NCBI GenBank assembly: GCA_029865675.1
Contig: JARXAU010000079.1
Span: 1-32,765 of the forward strand
Source of the DNA: Rhodoferax sp.
Lineage (GTDB): Bacteria; Pseudomonadota; Gammaproteobacteria; Burkholderiales; Burkholderiaceae_C
DNA: 32,765 nucleotides
Direction: 5' to 3'
A program made the translations under genes and the position numbers. Positions 15,059 to 22,450 of the stretch are shown here, piece by piece. Numbering within the stretch: position 1 is the stretch's first letter; each line of letters starts with the position of its first letter. The notes below the pieces were generated by a model. That model did no database searches. It had not been told where the DNA came from and saw only the letters and a program-made list of their open reading frames with translations.

Positions 15059-16257
15059 GCGCTATGTTCTTGCCGACCCTGGAGGCAGCACAAGCGCGCC
15101 TGGACGCGGTGAATCCGCAGGCTTACGCGCGCAGCCGCAATGCGATCGATGGCGCCGTTACGCGGCTCTCGCCCTATCTCACGCACGGCCTGCTGACGCT
15201 GCCCGAGGCCTACCAGGCAATCAATACCCGTACACCGCTAGAGCCCCAAGGCAAGCTGATGTTCGAGTTTGGCTGGCGCGAGTACCACCACCATGTCTGG
15301 GCGCACCTGGGCGAGCGCATCCACCGTGATTTGCATCCGGGCCTGCTCGACGCGTCAGCCTACGCCGCGGAGCTGCCTGAGGATGTGCGCCAGGCGGCGA
15401 CTGGCATCCCGGCCATTGACGAAGCGGTGCGCACCCTGTACGCCACGGGCTACCTGCACAACCACGCCCGCATGTGGTTGGCCAGCTACCTGGTGCACAT
15501 CCGCAAGGTGCATTGGCACGCGGGTGCACGCTGGATGATTGCGCACCTGCTGGACGGCGACCTGGCCAGCAACCACCTGAGCTGGCAGTGGGTTGCAGGC
15601 ACCGGCAGCACTAAGCCCTATTTGTTTAACGCCGACAACGTGGCCCGCTACGCGCCCGCGCACTGGCACAGTCCGGGCACGGTGATAGACACCAGCTACG
15701 AGGCGCTGGACGCAGTGGCGCGCAGCCCCAAGCGCCTGCTGCCGCGCGCGCCGTCTGGCCTCAACCCTTTTGCCGCCACCGAGGAACCCGCCGTGCTGGC
15801 CGCGCCGCCCGCATCTCTGGGCTTTACTTCGCCAAACGCCGACGCCGTTGCGGGCAAGGACGTCTGGCTGGTGCACGCCTGGTCTTTAGGCCAGCGCCCG
15901 GCAGGCGTGCCGCAAGACGCGGTGTGCATTGCCATCGCCATTGCCGAATTCCACCAAGCGAATCCCTGGAGCGCGCTGCGCTGGCACTTTGTCGGCCAGC
16001 GCATGGCACAAATGGCGTCCGCGCGCTGGTTTGCCGATAGCGGGGCAATTTGCACCGCATTGGCTGGCGCCCGCAGCTTGCATGTGGTGGGCGACTTGCA
16101 CCTGGGCAAGTTCCCCGCGCAGTTATCGGCTCTGCCGCACCACATCCACCCCAAGCCGCTGTTGTTTGAGCCGGTGGCTCGGCTGTGTGCCAGCTTTTCT
16201 GCGTGGTGGAAGCAAACCCGTATCGCACCCCGCCCGTCACAGAACGCCCCGCAGTAA
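15055..16257 (+). CDS. Photolyase FAD-domain protein with C-terminal alpha/beta domain (reversed order)
   Basis: A 400-residue protein that starts directly with the photolyase FAD-binding domain: SRNAIDGAVTRLSPYLTHGL (27-46), FEFGWREYHHHVW (70-82), TGIPAIDEAVRTLYATGYLH then NHARMWLASYLVH (117-148), and DGDLASNHLSWQWVAGTG (167-184), which keeps the canonical FAD-contacting Asp/Asn and a Trp. The antenna domain normally in front is missing. Instead, residues about 268-360 (KDVWLVHAWSLGQRP..., SALRWHFVGQRMAQM..., GARSLHVVGDLHLG) look like an alpha/beta fold similar to that domain, after a Pro/Ala linker (229-258). A GGGGGAG-type ribosome site precedes the ATG, which overlaps the upstream stop. 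Role: flavin-dependent light chemistry; repair versus sensing unknown. Confidence 0.85.
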   Translation: MSAMFLPTLEAAQARLDAVNPQAYARSRNAIDGAVTRLSPYLTHGLLTLPEAYQAINTRTPLEPQGKLMFEFGWREYHHHVWAHLGERIHRDLHPGLLDASAYAAELPEDVRQAATGIPAIDEAVRTLYATGYLHNHARMWLASYLVHIRKVHWHAGARWMIAHLLDGDLASNHLSWQWVAGTGSTKPYLFNADNVARYAPAHWHSPGTVIDTSYEALDAVARSPKRLLPRAPSGLNPFAATEEPAVLAAPPASLGFTSPNADAVAGKDVWLVHAWSLGQRPAGVPQDAVCIAIAIAEFHQANPWSALRWHFVGQRMAQMASARWFADSGAICTALAGARSLHVVGDLHLGKFPAQLSALPHHIHPKPLLFEPVARLCASFSAWWKQTRIAPRPSQNAPQ

Positions 16258-16360
16258 ACCCGCCGCACACACCTTGGGCCGCGCTGCTGGCCAAGCGGCT
16301 ATGCGCAGGGTGAATGTTAGAGTTCGCTCTGTTTTTTCACCCAGCCTCTGGATACACACC

Positions 16361-16738
16361 ATGAACCGCTGCACCCCACAGGCGCCCCGCGCCACCTTTC
16401 CCCATCGTCCTGCTTTTGCCGTCTCGCTGGCGCTCGCACTGTGCGCCCTGTCTTTGGCAGCATCGGGCCAAAGCACCAATCCGCGCCCGTTTCCGCCCCA
16501 GGCCGAGCGCGGCCTCCTCATAGTCACCCAGCCGCCCGACCTGCTGCTCAACGGCAAGCCCGACCGCCTGTCACCGGGCGCGCGCATTTTCGGCGCCAAC
16601 AATATGCTGGTCCTGTCCGGCCAGCTGATCGGTCAAAAAACCGTGGTGAACTTTGTGCGCGAACCCAATGGGCAAGTACACCAAGTGTGGATATTGACCG
16701 AGGCCGAGGCCGCGCTGAAGCTGCCTACTTCCCCTTAA
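16361..16738 (+). CDS. Secreted hypothetical protein
   Basis: A 125-residue protein with a long n-region and hydrophobic core (about 18-35, FAVSLALALCALSLAASGQS) indicating Sec export. The mature part (ERGLLIVTQPPDLLLNGKPD, RLSPGARIFGANNMLVLSGQ, and a VNFVREPNGQVHQVWILTEAE stretch) looks like a small beta-rich domain. I do not recognise a named family. It stands alone between the photolyase cassette (103 bp upstream) and miaB. Confidence 0.75.
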   Translation: MNRCTPQAPRATFPHRPAFAVSLALALCALSLAASGQSTNPRPFPPQAERGLLIVTQPPDLLLNGKPDRLSPGARIFGANNMLVLSGQLIGQKTVVNFVREPNGQVHQVWILTEAEAALKLPTSP

Positions 16739-16740
16739 GT

Positions 16741-16782
16741 GGTGCCGACCCGGGGCCCGAAGCGGGCACCCTTAGGCCTAAG
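16741..16782 (+). repeat. Hairpin and 12-bp palindrome between secreted hypothetical and miaB
   Basis: A GC-rich hairpin GGTGCC...GGCACC (16741-16770) is followed at once by the perfect palindrome CTTAGGCCTAAG (16771-16782). No T tract follows. It may be a Rho-dependent end for the upstream gene or a site in the miaB leader. Confidence 0.35.
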
Positions 16783-16810
16783 CCCCGCCCCCCATTTCTG
16801 AGAATTTCCC

Positions 16811-18151
16811 ATGTCCAAAAAAGTCTTTATCAAAACCTTTGGCTGCCAGATGAACGAGTACGACTCGGACAAGATGGCCGACGTGCTGCACGCCGCCCAG
16901 GGCTATGAGAAAACCGAGGTCGTGGAAGACGCGGACCTGATTTTGTTCAACACCTGCTCGGTGCGCGAAAAGGCGCAAGAGAAGGTGTTTTCCGATCTGG
17001 GCCGGGTCAAGCACCTGGCCAAACAAGGTGTGCAAATCGGCGTGGGCGGCTGCGTGGCCAGCCAGGAAGGCGCGGCCATCATTGCGCGCGCGCCCTATGT
17101 GGACGTGGTGTTCGGCCCGCAAACCCTGCACCGCCTGCCCGAGATGCTGAACCAGCGCCGCCTGCAAGGCCGCGCGCAGGTGGACATCAGCTTTCCCGAG
17201 ATCGAAAAATTTGACCACCTGCCCCCAGCCAAGGTGGAGGGCGCTTCGGCCTTTGTCAGCATCATGGAAGGCTGCTCCAAATACTGCAGCTACTGCGTGG
17301 TGCCCTACACGCGCGGCGAGGAAGTGAGCCGCCCGTTTGACGACGTGCTGGTGGAGGTAGCCGGTCTGGCCGACCAGGGCGTGAAAGAAATCACGCTCTT
17401 GGGCCAAAACGTCAACGCCTACCGCGCGCCCATGGTGGGCCCTGGGGCTGGCGGTGAGGTCGCAGACTTTGCCACGCTGCTCGAATACGTGAGCGACATC
17501 CCCGGCATTGAGCGCCTGCGCTACACCACCAGCCACCCCAATGAATTCACGCCCAGCTTGATTGCCGCCTACGACAAGCTGCCCAAGCTGGTCAGCCACC
17601 TGCATTTGCCGGTGCAGCACGGCAGCGACCGCATTTTGATGGCCATGAAGCGCGGCTACACCGCCATGGAATACAAGAGCACGGTGCGCAAACTGCGCGC
17701 CATTCGCCCCGACATGGCCATGAGCAGCGACTTCATCGTCGGCTTTCCCGGCGAGACAGAGGACGACTTTGGCAAGATGATGAAGCTGATTGACGACATT
17801 GGCTTTGACAACAGTTTTAGCTTCATCTTCAGCCCGCGCCCGGGCACGCCCGCAGCCAATTTGCACGACGACACGCCGCACGAAGTCAAGCTGCGCCGCC
17901 TGCAGCACCTGCAAGGCGTGATCAACGCCAACATCGCCCGCATCAGCGACAGCCGCTTGGGAACGGTGCAGCGCATTCTGGTGGAGGGCGCGTCCAAGCG
18001 CGACGCCACCGAGCTGATGGGCCGCACCGAGTGCAACCGCGTGGTCAACTTTGCCGGTCAACCCCGGCTGGTCGGGCAGTTGGTGGACGTGAAAATCACC
18101 GAAACCCGCACCTACTCGCTGCGCGGCGAAGTGCTCACCTCCGAAGCCTGA
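16811..18151 (+). CDS. miaB: tRNA-2-methylthio-N6-dimethylallyladenosine synthase MiaB
   Basis: A 446-residue radical-SAM methylthiotransferase that adds the 2-methylthio group to i6A37 of tRNAs reading UNN codons. The N-terminal domain holds the auxiliary [4Fe-4S] cysteines Cys12 (FGCQMNEYDS), Cys49 (NTCSVRE) and Cys81 (GGCVAS). The radical-SAM CxxxCxxC is Cys155, Cys159 and Cys162 (GCSKYCSYCVVPY). The C-terminal TRAM domain (about 380-446, VEGASKRDATELMGRT) binds tRNA. Length and motif spacing are normal for the family. It is followed 10 bp later by the lipocalin gene, so the two may be co-transcribed. Confidence 0.97.
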   Translation: MSKKVFIKTFGCQMNEYDSDKMADVLHAAQGYEKTEVVEDADLILFNTCSVREKAQEKVFSDLGRVKHLAKQGVQIGVGGCVASQEGAAIIARAPYVDVVFGPQTLHRLPEMLNQRRLQGRAQVDISFPEIEKFDHLPPAKVEGASAFVSIMEGCSKYCSYCVVPYTRGEEVSRPFDDVLVEVAGLADQGVKEITLLGQNVNAYRAPMVGPGAGGEVADFATLLEYVSDIPGIERLRYTTSHPNEFTPSLIAAYDKLPKLVSHLHLPVQHGSDRILMAMKRGYTAMEYKSTVRKLRAIRPDMAMSSDFIVGFPGETEDDFGKMMKLIDDIGFDNSFSFIFSPRPGTPAANLHDDTPHEVKLRRLQHLQGVINANIARISDSRLGTVQRILVEGASKRDATELMGRTECNRVVNFAGQPRLVGQLVDVKITETRTYSLRGEVLTSEA

Positions 18152-18161
18152 GGCGCTGACC

Positions 18162-18704
18162 ATGCACATCAAACACCTCTTTTTCGCCCTGGCACTGGCT
18201 TGGACGGCTGGCGCAGCCCCGGCCGCCGAACCACTGGCCACCGTGCCCGCACTCGACGTGCCGCGCTACATGGGCACCTGGTACGAAATTGCCAAATTTC
18301 CCAACTGGTTTCAGCGCAAATGCGTGAGCAACACCCGCGCAAACTATGTGCTGCAGGCGGACGGCAAGGTGCAAGTCACCAACCGTTGCAAGCGTGAGTC
18401 GGGCGAAGTCGACGAGGCCATTGGCGCAGCGCGCCAGATCGGACCCGCCCACTCGCCCAAGCTGCAAGTGCGCTTCGCCCCGGCGTGGTTGTCGCTGATA
18501 CCGGCAGTGTGGGGCGACTACTGGGTGGTGGAGCTGGACGACAACTACCAATGGGTGGCGGTGAGCGAGCCGGGGCGCGCGTACCTGTGGATTTTGTCGC
18601 GCAGCCCGCGCATGGAAGCGGCCACCTACACCGATGTGTTGGCGCGCCTCACCCGCAAAGGGCTGGACGTGCAAAAGCTCGAAACCACCCGCCAAGACGA
18701 TTAA
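18162..18704 (+). CDS. Bacterial lipocalin (Blc-like)
   Basis: A 180-residue lipocalin. A signal peptide (about 1-22, ending GAAPAAE) is followed by the lipocalin signature YMGTWYEIAKFPNWFQRKC (GxWYE), the middle strand motif and the terminal ILSRSPRME. Unlike E. coli Blc, the signal peptide has no lipobox Cys, so the protein is probably free in the periplasm instead of anchored to the outer membrane. Blc proteins bind lysophospholipids or fatty acids and are linked to envelope stress. It lies 10 bp after miaB. Confidence 0.92.
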   Translation: MHIKHLFFALALAWTAGAAPAAEPLATVPALDVPRYMGTWYEIAKFPNWFQRKCVSNTRANYVLQADGKVQVTNRCKRESGEVDEAIGAARQIGPAHSPKLQVRFAPAWLSLIPAVWGDYWVVELDDNYQWVAVSEPGRAYLWILSRSPRMEAATYTDVLARLTRKGLDVQKLETTRQDD

Positions 18705-18760
18705 CTGCCATGGTTCACAATCCGGGCTTTCTCGTTTTTTCTGACACCACGCACTGACCC

Positions 18761-19021
18761 ATGACCGAAGCACTCCCTGCCCCCGCCTTGCCCGACCACC
18801 TGAGCGTGGACCCGCGCAGCCCCCACCACGTGGCCGCCGTGTTCGAACACGAAATTGGCATCCGCCTGAACGACAAGGAGCGCTTTGACGTGGAGGAATA
18901 CTGCATCAGCGAAGGCTGGGTCAAAGTGCCGGCCGGCAAGACCAAAGACCGCCATGGCCGCCCGCTGCTGATCAAAATCAAGGGCCGGGTCGAGGTTTTC
19001 TACCGCAGCCCGGCGGCGTAA
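18761..19021 (+). CDS. DUF3297 family protein
   Basis: An 86-residue protein that matches the DUF3297 family closely by eye: DHLSVDPRSPHHVAAVFEHE, GIRLNDKERFDVEEYCISEGW and VKVPAGKTKDRHGRPLLIKIKG. The family is small, cytoplasmic, widely conserved in Proteobacteria and of unknown function. It lies 56 bp after the lipocalin gene and converges with ffh. Confidence 0.88.
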   Translation: MTEALPAPALPDHLSVDPRSPHHVAAVFEHEIGIRLNDKERFDVEEYCISEGWVKVPAGKTKDRHGRPLLIKIKGRVEVFYRSPAA

Positions 19022-19041
19022 ATACGGCTCGGGGTGGCTGA

Positions 19042-20406
19042 CTAAAACGGCATCTTGGGCATGCCCTTCATGCCGCCCATGCGCTTCATCATTTTCATCA
19101 TCCCGCCGCCGCTCATTTTCTTCATCATGTCCTGCATTTGCTCAAATTCCTTGAGCATGCGGTTCACTTCCTGCACCTGCACCCCGGCGCCCGCGGCAAT
19201 GCGGCGCTTGCGGGTGGCTTTGATCAGGTCGGGCTTGCGCCGCTCCAGCGGCGTCATGCTGTGGATGATGCCTTCCTTGCGCTTGATGTCTTTCTCAGCT
19301 TTGTTCATGTCCACTTGACCGGCCTTGGCCGCCATCGCAGCGGGCAGCTTGTCCATCAGGCTGGACAAACCGCCCATTTGCTTCATTTGTTGGATTTGGC
19401 TTAAAAAATCGTTCAGGTCAAAGGCCGCGCCGCTTTTGACCTTGGCGGCGAGTTTTTGCGCCGCCTCCACGTTCACCCCGGCCGTGACCTGCTCCACCAG
19501 CGCCACGATGTCGCCCATGCCCAAAATCCGCCCGGCGTGGCGCTGGGCATCAAACACTTCCAAGCCATCAAGCTTCTCGCTGGTGCCCGCAAACTTGATG
19601 GGCGCGCCGGTCACCTGGCGCACCGACAGCGCCGCGCCGCCGCGCGAGTCGCCATCGGTCTTGGTGAGGATGATGCCGGTCAGCGGCAGTGCCTCTTTGA
19701 AGGCGCGCGCAGTGTTGATCGCGTCCTGGCCCTGCATCGCGTCCACCACAAACAGCGTTTCCACTGGTTTGAGCGCCGTGTGCAGGGCCTTGATCTCGGC
19801 CATGAGCGCCTCGTCAATCGCCAAGCGGCCGGCGGTGTCGACCAGCAGCACGTCAAAAAAGTGCTTTTTGGCGTAATCCAGGGCGGCCAAGCCAATGTCC
19901 ACCGGCTTTTGGTCGGGTGCGCTGGGAAACCATTGGGCCCCGGCCTGCGCCGTCACGGTTTTGAGCTGCTCAATGGCCGCCGGGCGGTAAACGTCGCCTG
20001 AGACAGTGAGCACCTTCTTCTTGCGCTTCTCTATCAGGTGCTTGGCCAGTTTGGCGGTGGTGGTGGTTTTGCCCGCGCCCTGCAAGCCAGCCATCAAAAT
20101 CACCGCCGGGGGCTGGACGGCAAGATTGATGTCACTCACCCCTTCACCCATGGTGGCAGCGAGTTCTTGGTTCACGATGCTCACCAGCACCTGGCCCGGC
20201 TGCAAAGAGCCCAGCACTTCTTGGCCCAGCGCTTTTTCCTTGACCCTGGCAATAAAGTCGCGCACCACGGGCAGCGCCACATCCGCCTCCAAGAGCGCCA
20301 TGCGCACCTCGCGCAGCATCTCGGCCACGTTGTCCTCAGTAATGCGCGATTGGCCGCGCAGGGTTTTCACCAGTCGGGAGAGTTTGTCGGTCAGGGCGGA
20401 GGCCAT
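19042..20406 (-). CDS. ffh: Signal recognition particle protein Ffh
   Basis: A 454-residue SRP54 GTPase that targets nascent membrane proteins to FtsY and SecYEG. The N domain (1 to about 85) is followed by the G domain with GLQGAGKTTT (about 107-116), DTAGRLAIDEALM, TKTDGDSRGGAAL and the GTGE-like FAGTSEKLDGLEVF. The Met-rich M domain (from about 320) ends MMKKMSGGGMMKMMKRMGGMKG... and binds 4.5S RNA and signal sequences. ATG 20406 (MASALTDKLSRLVKTLRG) is the family start; an in-frame start eight codons upstream is unlikely. It is divergent from the CcsA-like gene, a common arrangement in Betaproteobacteria. Confidence 0.97.
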   Translation of the reverse strand: MASALTDKLSRLVKTLRGQSRITEDNVAEMLREVRMALLEADVALPVVRDFIARVKEKALGQEVLGSLQPGQVLVSIVNQELAATMGEGVSDINLAVQPPAVILMAGLQGAGKTTTTAKLAKHLIEKRKKKVLTVSGDVYRPAAIEQLKTVTAQAGAQWFPSAPDQKPVDIGLAALDYAKKHFFDVLLVDTAGRLAIDEALMAEIKALHTALKPVETLFVVDAMQGQDAINTARAFKEALPLTGIILTKTDGDSRGGAALSVRQVTGAPIKFAGTSEKLDGLEVFDAQRHAGRILGMGDIVALVEQVTAGVNVEAAQKLAAKVKSGAAFDLNDFLSQIQQMKQMGGLSSLMDKLPAAMAAKAGQVDMNKAEKDIKRKEGIIHSMTPLERRKPDLIKATRKRRIAAGAGVQVQEVNRMLKEFEQMQDMMKKMSGGGMMKMMKRMGGMKGMPKMPF

Positions 20407-20508
20407 AGGAATCCAGTCGGGAAGAATCAAGAAAAAGAAGGGCGGGGTGCTAATGCCGCAGGGGCTTACCTGGCAAAACTTCAGCAGACAAAAGGCTAAA
20501 CTGTTGTC

Positions 20509-21312
20509 ATGATTTTAGTCAGCGAGTCCTCTGTGAGCATAGGTTTGACGGCCGTGACCGCCTTTGCCTATGTCTGGGCGGCTGTCCGGGTCTCTGCGCA
20601 GAGTCCGTGGGTCACTCGGTTTTGGGTGGGGTTGGCTTGGTTGGCCCATGTCTGCTTGCTGACTTTGAGCTTTTTAGAAACCCCGGCGCGCTTTGGCTTC
20701 GCCCCCGCGCTTTCTGTTACGGCGTGGTTGATTGCCACCAGCTACGCGGTAGAGCGCCAGTTGTACCCTCAACTCCCGTCGCGCTGGGCACTGAGCGGCT
20801 TGGGTGCGCTGTCCGTTGTTTTGGCGCTGCTCTTTCCCGGTACTGCGCTGCCGAGTTCGGCTTCGGTCTGGATGCCGGTGCATCTGGCGATGGGCGTTTC
20901 GTGTTACGGCTTGTTTGGGGTGGCGGTGGTGCACGCCTGGTTTATGACGCGGGCCGAAGCCCGCATGCGCCGAGGCGTAGACACCCAAAGCGGTCTTCCG
21001 CTGCTCACATTGGAACGATTGACCTACCGCTTTGTCACTGCGGGGTTTGTGCTGCTCACGGCCACTTTGTTGGTCGGTTATGGCTTCGGTGATGTGGTGT
21101 ACGGGCACGAAAAAGCCTGGCGCTGGGACCATAAAACCACTTTTTCAGTTCTGTCCTGGCTCACCTTTGCCGTGCTTTTGGTGGGGCGATCCTATTTTGG
21201 CTGGCGTGGCAAGCGCGCGGTGGTGGTGCTCTATACCGGGTCGGCATTTTTGTTTTTCGCCTATGTGGGCTCGCGTTTTGTGTTGGAAGTAGTGTTGGGG
21301 CGCGTGGCTTGA
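20509..21312 (+). CDS. CcsA/YpjD-like cytochrome c assembly-type membrane protein
   Basis: A 267-residue inner-membrane protein with about eight hydrophobic helices. It resembles the cytochrome c assembly (CcsA/CcmC/HemX-like) family, YpjD/CorE branch. The segment EKAWRWDHKTTFSVLSWLTF, GRSYFGWRGKRAV and the last helix YTGSAFLFFAYVGSRFVLEV are typical, with His residues (MPVHLAMG, VYGHEKAW, WDHKT) that could bind haem. A true role in cytochrome c maturation is not established for the YpjD branch. The gene is divergent from ffh, and its TGA overlaps the next gene's TTG start (TTGA). Confidence 0.88.
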   Translation: MILVSESSVSIGLTAVTAFAYVWAAVRVSAQSPWVTRFWVGLAWLAHVCLLTLSFLETPARFGFAPALSVTAWLIATSYAVERQLYPQLPSRWALSGLGALSVVLALLFPGTALPSSASVWMPVHLAMGVSCYGLFGVAVVHAWFMTRAEARMRRGVDTQSGLPLLTLERLTYRFVTAGFVLLTATLLVGYGFGDVVYGHEKAWRWDHKTTFSVLSWLTFAVLLVGRSYFGWRGKRAVVVLYTGSAFLFFAYVGSRFVLEVVLGRVA

Positions 21313-21536
21313 AATACCTGCTTCTGCTTTTGGTCGCCCTGCTCATCGTCTGGCAATGGCGCACCTACCGGGACAGAAAAGCGCGCCAGCAGCCCCCACC
21401 GCGCGGCAGCGCTAAGCAACCCCTTGAGATGGTGTCCTGCAGTCAATGCGGTATGCATATCGCCGCGTCTGACGCAGTCGTGGGACGCCTGGGTAGCTAC
21501 TGCAGTGCGGCCCATCTCCAGCGCCACGAGGCCTAA
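21309..21536 (+). CDS. PP0621-like small membrane-anchored zinc-ribbon protein
   Basis: A 75-residue protein with an N-terminal transmembrane helix (KYLLLLLVALLIVWQW) and a C-terminal metal-binding-like motif: CSQCGMHIAASDAV, then YCSAAHLQRH. This fits the PP0621 family (function unknown). The only plausible start is a TTG at 21309-21311 that overlaps the upstream TGA. The encoded MKYLLLLL fits the family's N terminus. It is followed closely by ampD (24-bp gap), so all three genes from 20509 probably form one unit. Confidence 0.8.
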   Translation: MKYLLLLLVALLIVWQWRTYRDRKARQQPPPRGSAKQPLEMVSCSQCGMHIAASDAVVGRLGSYCSAAHLQRHEA

Positions 21537-21560
21537 TGGGGACAACACAAGGGTCGCTCG

Positions 21561-22142
21561 ATGAGCGTTGACTTACCTGACACGCTGTGGCGCAGCGGTT
21601 GGTACCTGCCAGCGCACCAACAATCGTCCCCCAATTTCGGCCCGCGCCCGGCGCAGGCCTGTATCGACCTGCTGGTAGTGCATTCGATCAGCCTGCCGCC
21701 AGGCATGTACGGCGGTCCCGAGGTCGCACAACTGTTTGGTAACTGCCTGAATTGGGACGCGCATTCGTATTTCCGGTCCATTCGCGGTTTGCGGGTCTCG
21801 GCGCACTTCTTTATCCGCCGTGACGGCAGCCTCTGGCAATTTGTGAGCTGCGATGAGCGGGCCTGGCATGCCGGCGCATCAAGCTACCGGGGCCGAGGCG
21901 ACTGCAACGATGACTCCATCGGTGTTGAATTGGAGGGGCTTGAAGGCGACGTGTTTGAGCCGCAGCAGTACCAAGCCTTGGCGCAGCTGATTGCTGCGAT
22001 AGCGCGCCAGTACCCCCTGCGCTATTTGGCCGGTCACGAGCACATTGCGCCGGGTCGCAAGAACGACCCCGGCCCGGGATTTCGCTGGGCGGAATTGCGC
22101 CCCCTCGCCGCGACCTTGGGTCTTGGTCTGCCAGACGCCTAA
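21561..22142 (+). CDS. ampD: 1,6-anhydro-N-acetylmuramyl-L-alanine amidase AmpD
   Basis: A 193-residue cytoplasmic zinc amidase for cell-wall recycling that cleaves the peptide from 1,6-anhydro-MurNAc. Zinc ligands are His41 (VVHSISLPP), His159 (AGHEHIAPGRKNDPGPGF) and Asp169, with catalytic Glu123 (IGVELEG). The motifs FGNCLNWDAHSYF, VSAHFFIRRDGSLWQFV and AWHAGASSYRGRGDCND are standard for AmpD. In species with an AmpR-controlled beta-lactamase its loss raises resistance; no such genes are seen here. It has normal length and no signal peptide. Confidence 0.96.
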   Translation: MSVDLPDTLWRSGWYLPAHQQSSPNFGPRPAQACIDLLVVHSISLPPGMYGGPEVAQLFGNCLNWDAHSYFRSIRGLRVSAHFFIRRDGSLWQFVSCDERAWHAGASSYRGRGDCNDDSIGVELEGLEGDVFEPQQYQALAQLIAAIARQYPLRYLAGHEHIAPGRKNDPGPGFRWAELRPLAATLGLGLPDA

Positions 22143-22200
22143 AGCGTCCGTTTTGGCTCGACGCCACCCGTTTGGGAGAGCGCGGGTACTTTCATCGAAC

Positions 22201-22221
22201 GCGAAAAGAGTCGCATTTTTT
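22201..22221 (+). terminator. Weak terminator candidate after ampD
   Basis: The short stem GCGA/TCGC with a 6-base loop is followed after one base by six T (22216-22221), about 60 bp after the ampD stop. The stem is short, so termination may be partial. Confidence 0.35.
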
Positions 22222-22277
22222 GTGTTTTAAATCAATTTTTTGAATGTGGCTTACGGCGCTTGTAGTCCCCGTGGCAG

Positions 22278-22310
22278 CCGCTCCACTTCAGTCCCCGATC
22301 TGAAGTGCGG
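22278..22310. repeat. Inverted repeat upstream of the nrdA promoter
   Basis: CACTTCAG and CTGAAGTG are perfect 8-bp arms around an 8-base loop (TCCCCGAT), with an extra CCG/CGG outer pairing across a 3-base bulge. It ends 3 bp before the first NrdR-like box. It is upstream of the predicted start of transcription, so it may be a protein site instead of an RNA hairpin. Confidence 0.4.
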
Positions 22311-22312
22311 CT

Positions 22313-22360
22313 ACACTACCGGTAGTGGCTTGCGCACCGTTCAAACACCAGATATAGTGG
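22313..22360 (+). promoter_or_regulatory. nrdA promoter with two NrdR-like boxes
   Basis: Box 1 is ACACTACCGGTAGTGG (22313-22328) and contains a perfect 14-bp palindrome. Box 2 is ACACCAGATATAGTGG (22345-22360). Both fit the NrdR pattern ACACnAnnnnnnGTG, and their starts are 32 bp apart, about three helical turns, the usual geometry. A promoter fits between them: -35 TTGCGC (22330-22335), 17-bp spacer, -10 TATAGT (22353-22358). The -10 lies inside box 2, so NrdR-ATP/dATP binding would block RNA polymerase when dNTPs are plentiful. The nrdR gene itself is not in the window. Confidence 0.8.
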
Positions 22361-22450
22361 TTTCCAAGTTTTGAGCCCGACGCCGTTTACGCCATACCGT
22401 CAGCAAATAGCCCTCATTTTTTACGAAAACACCGATTGTCAAAGGACGCC

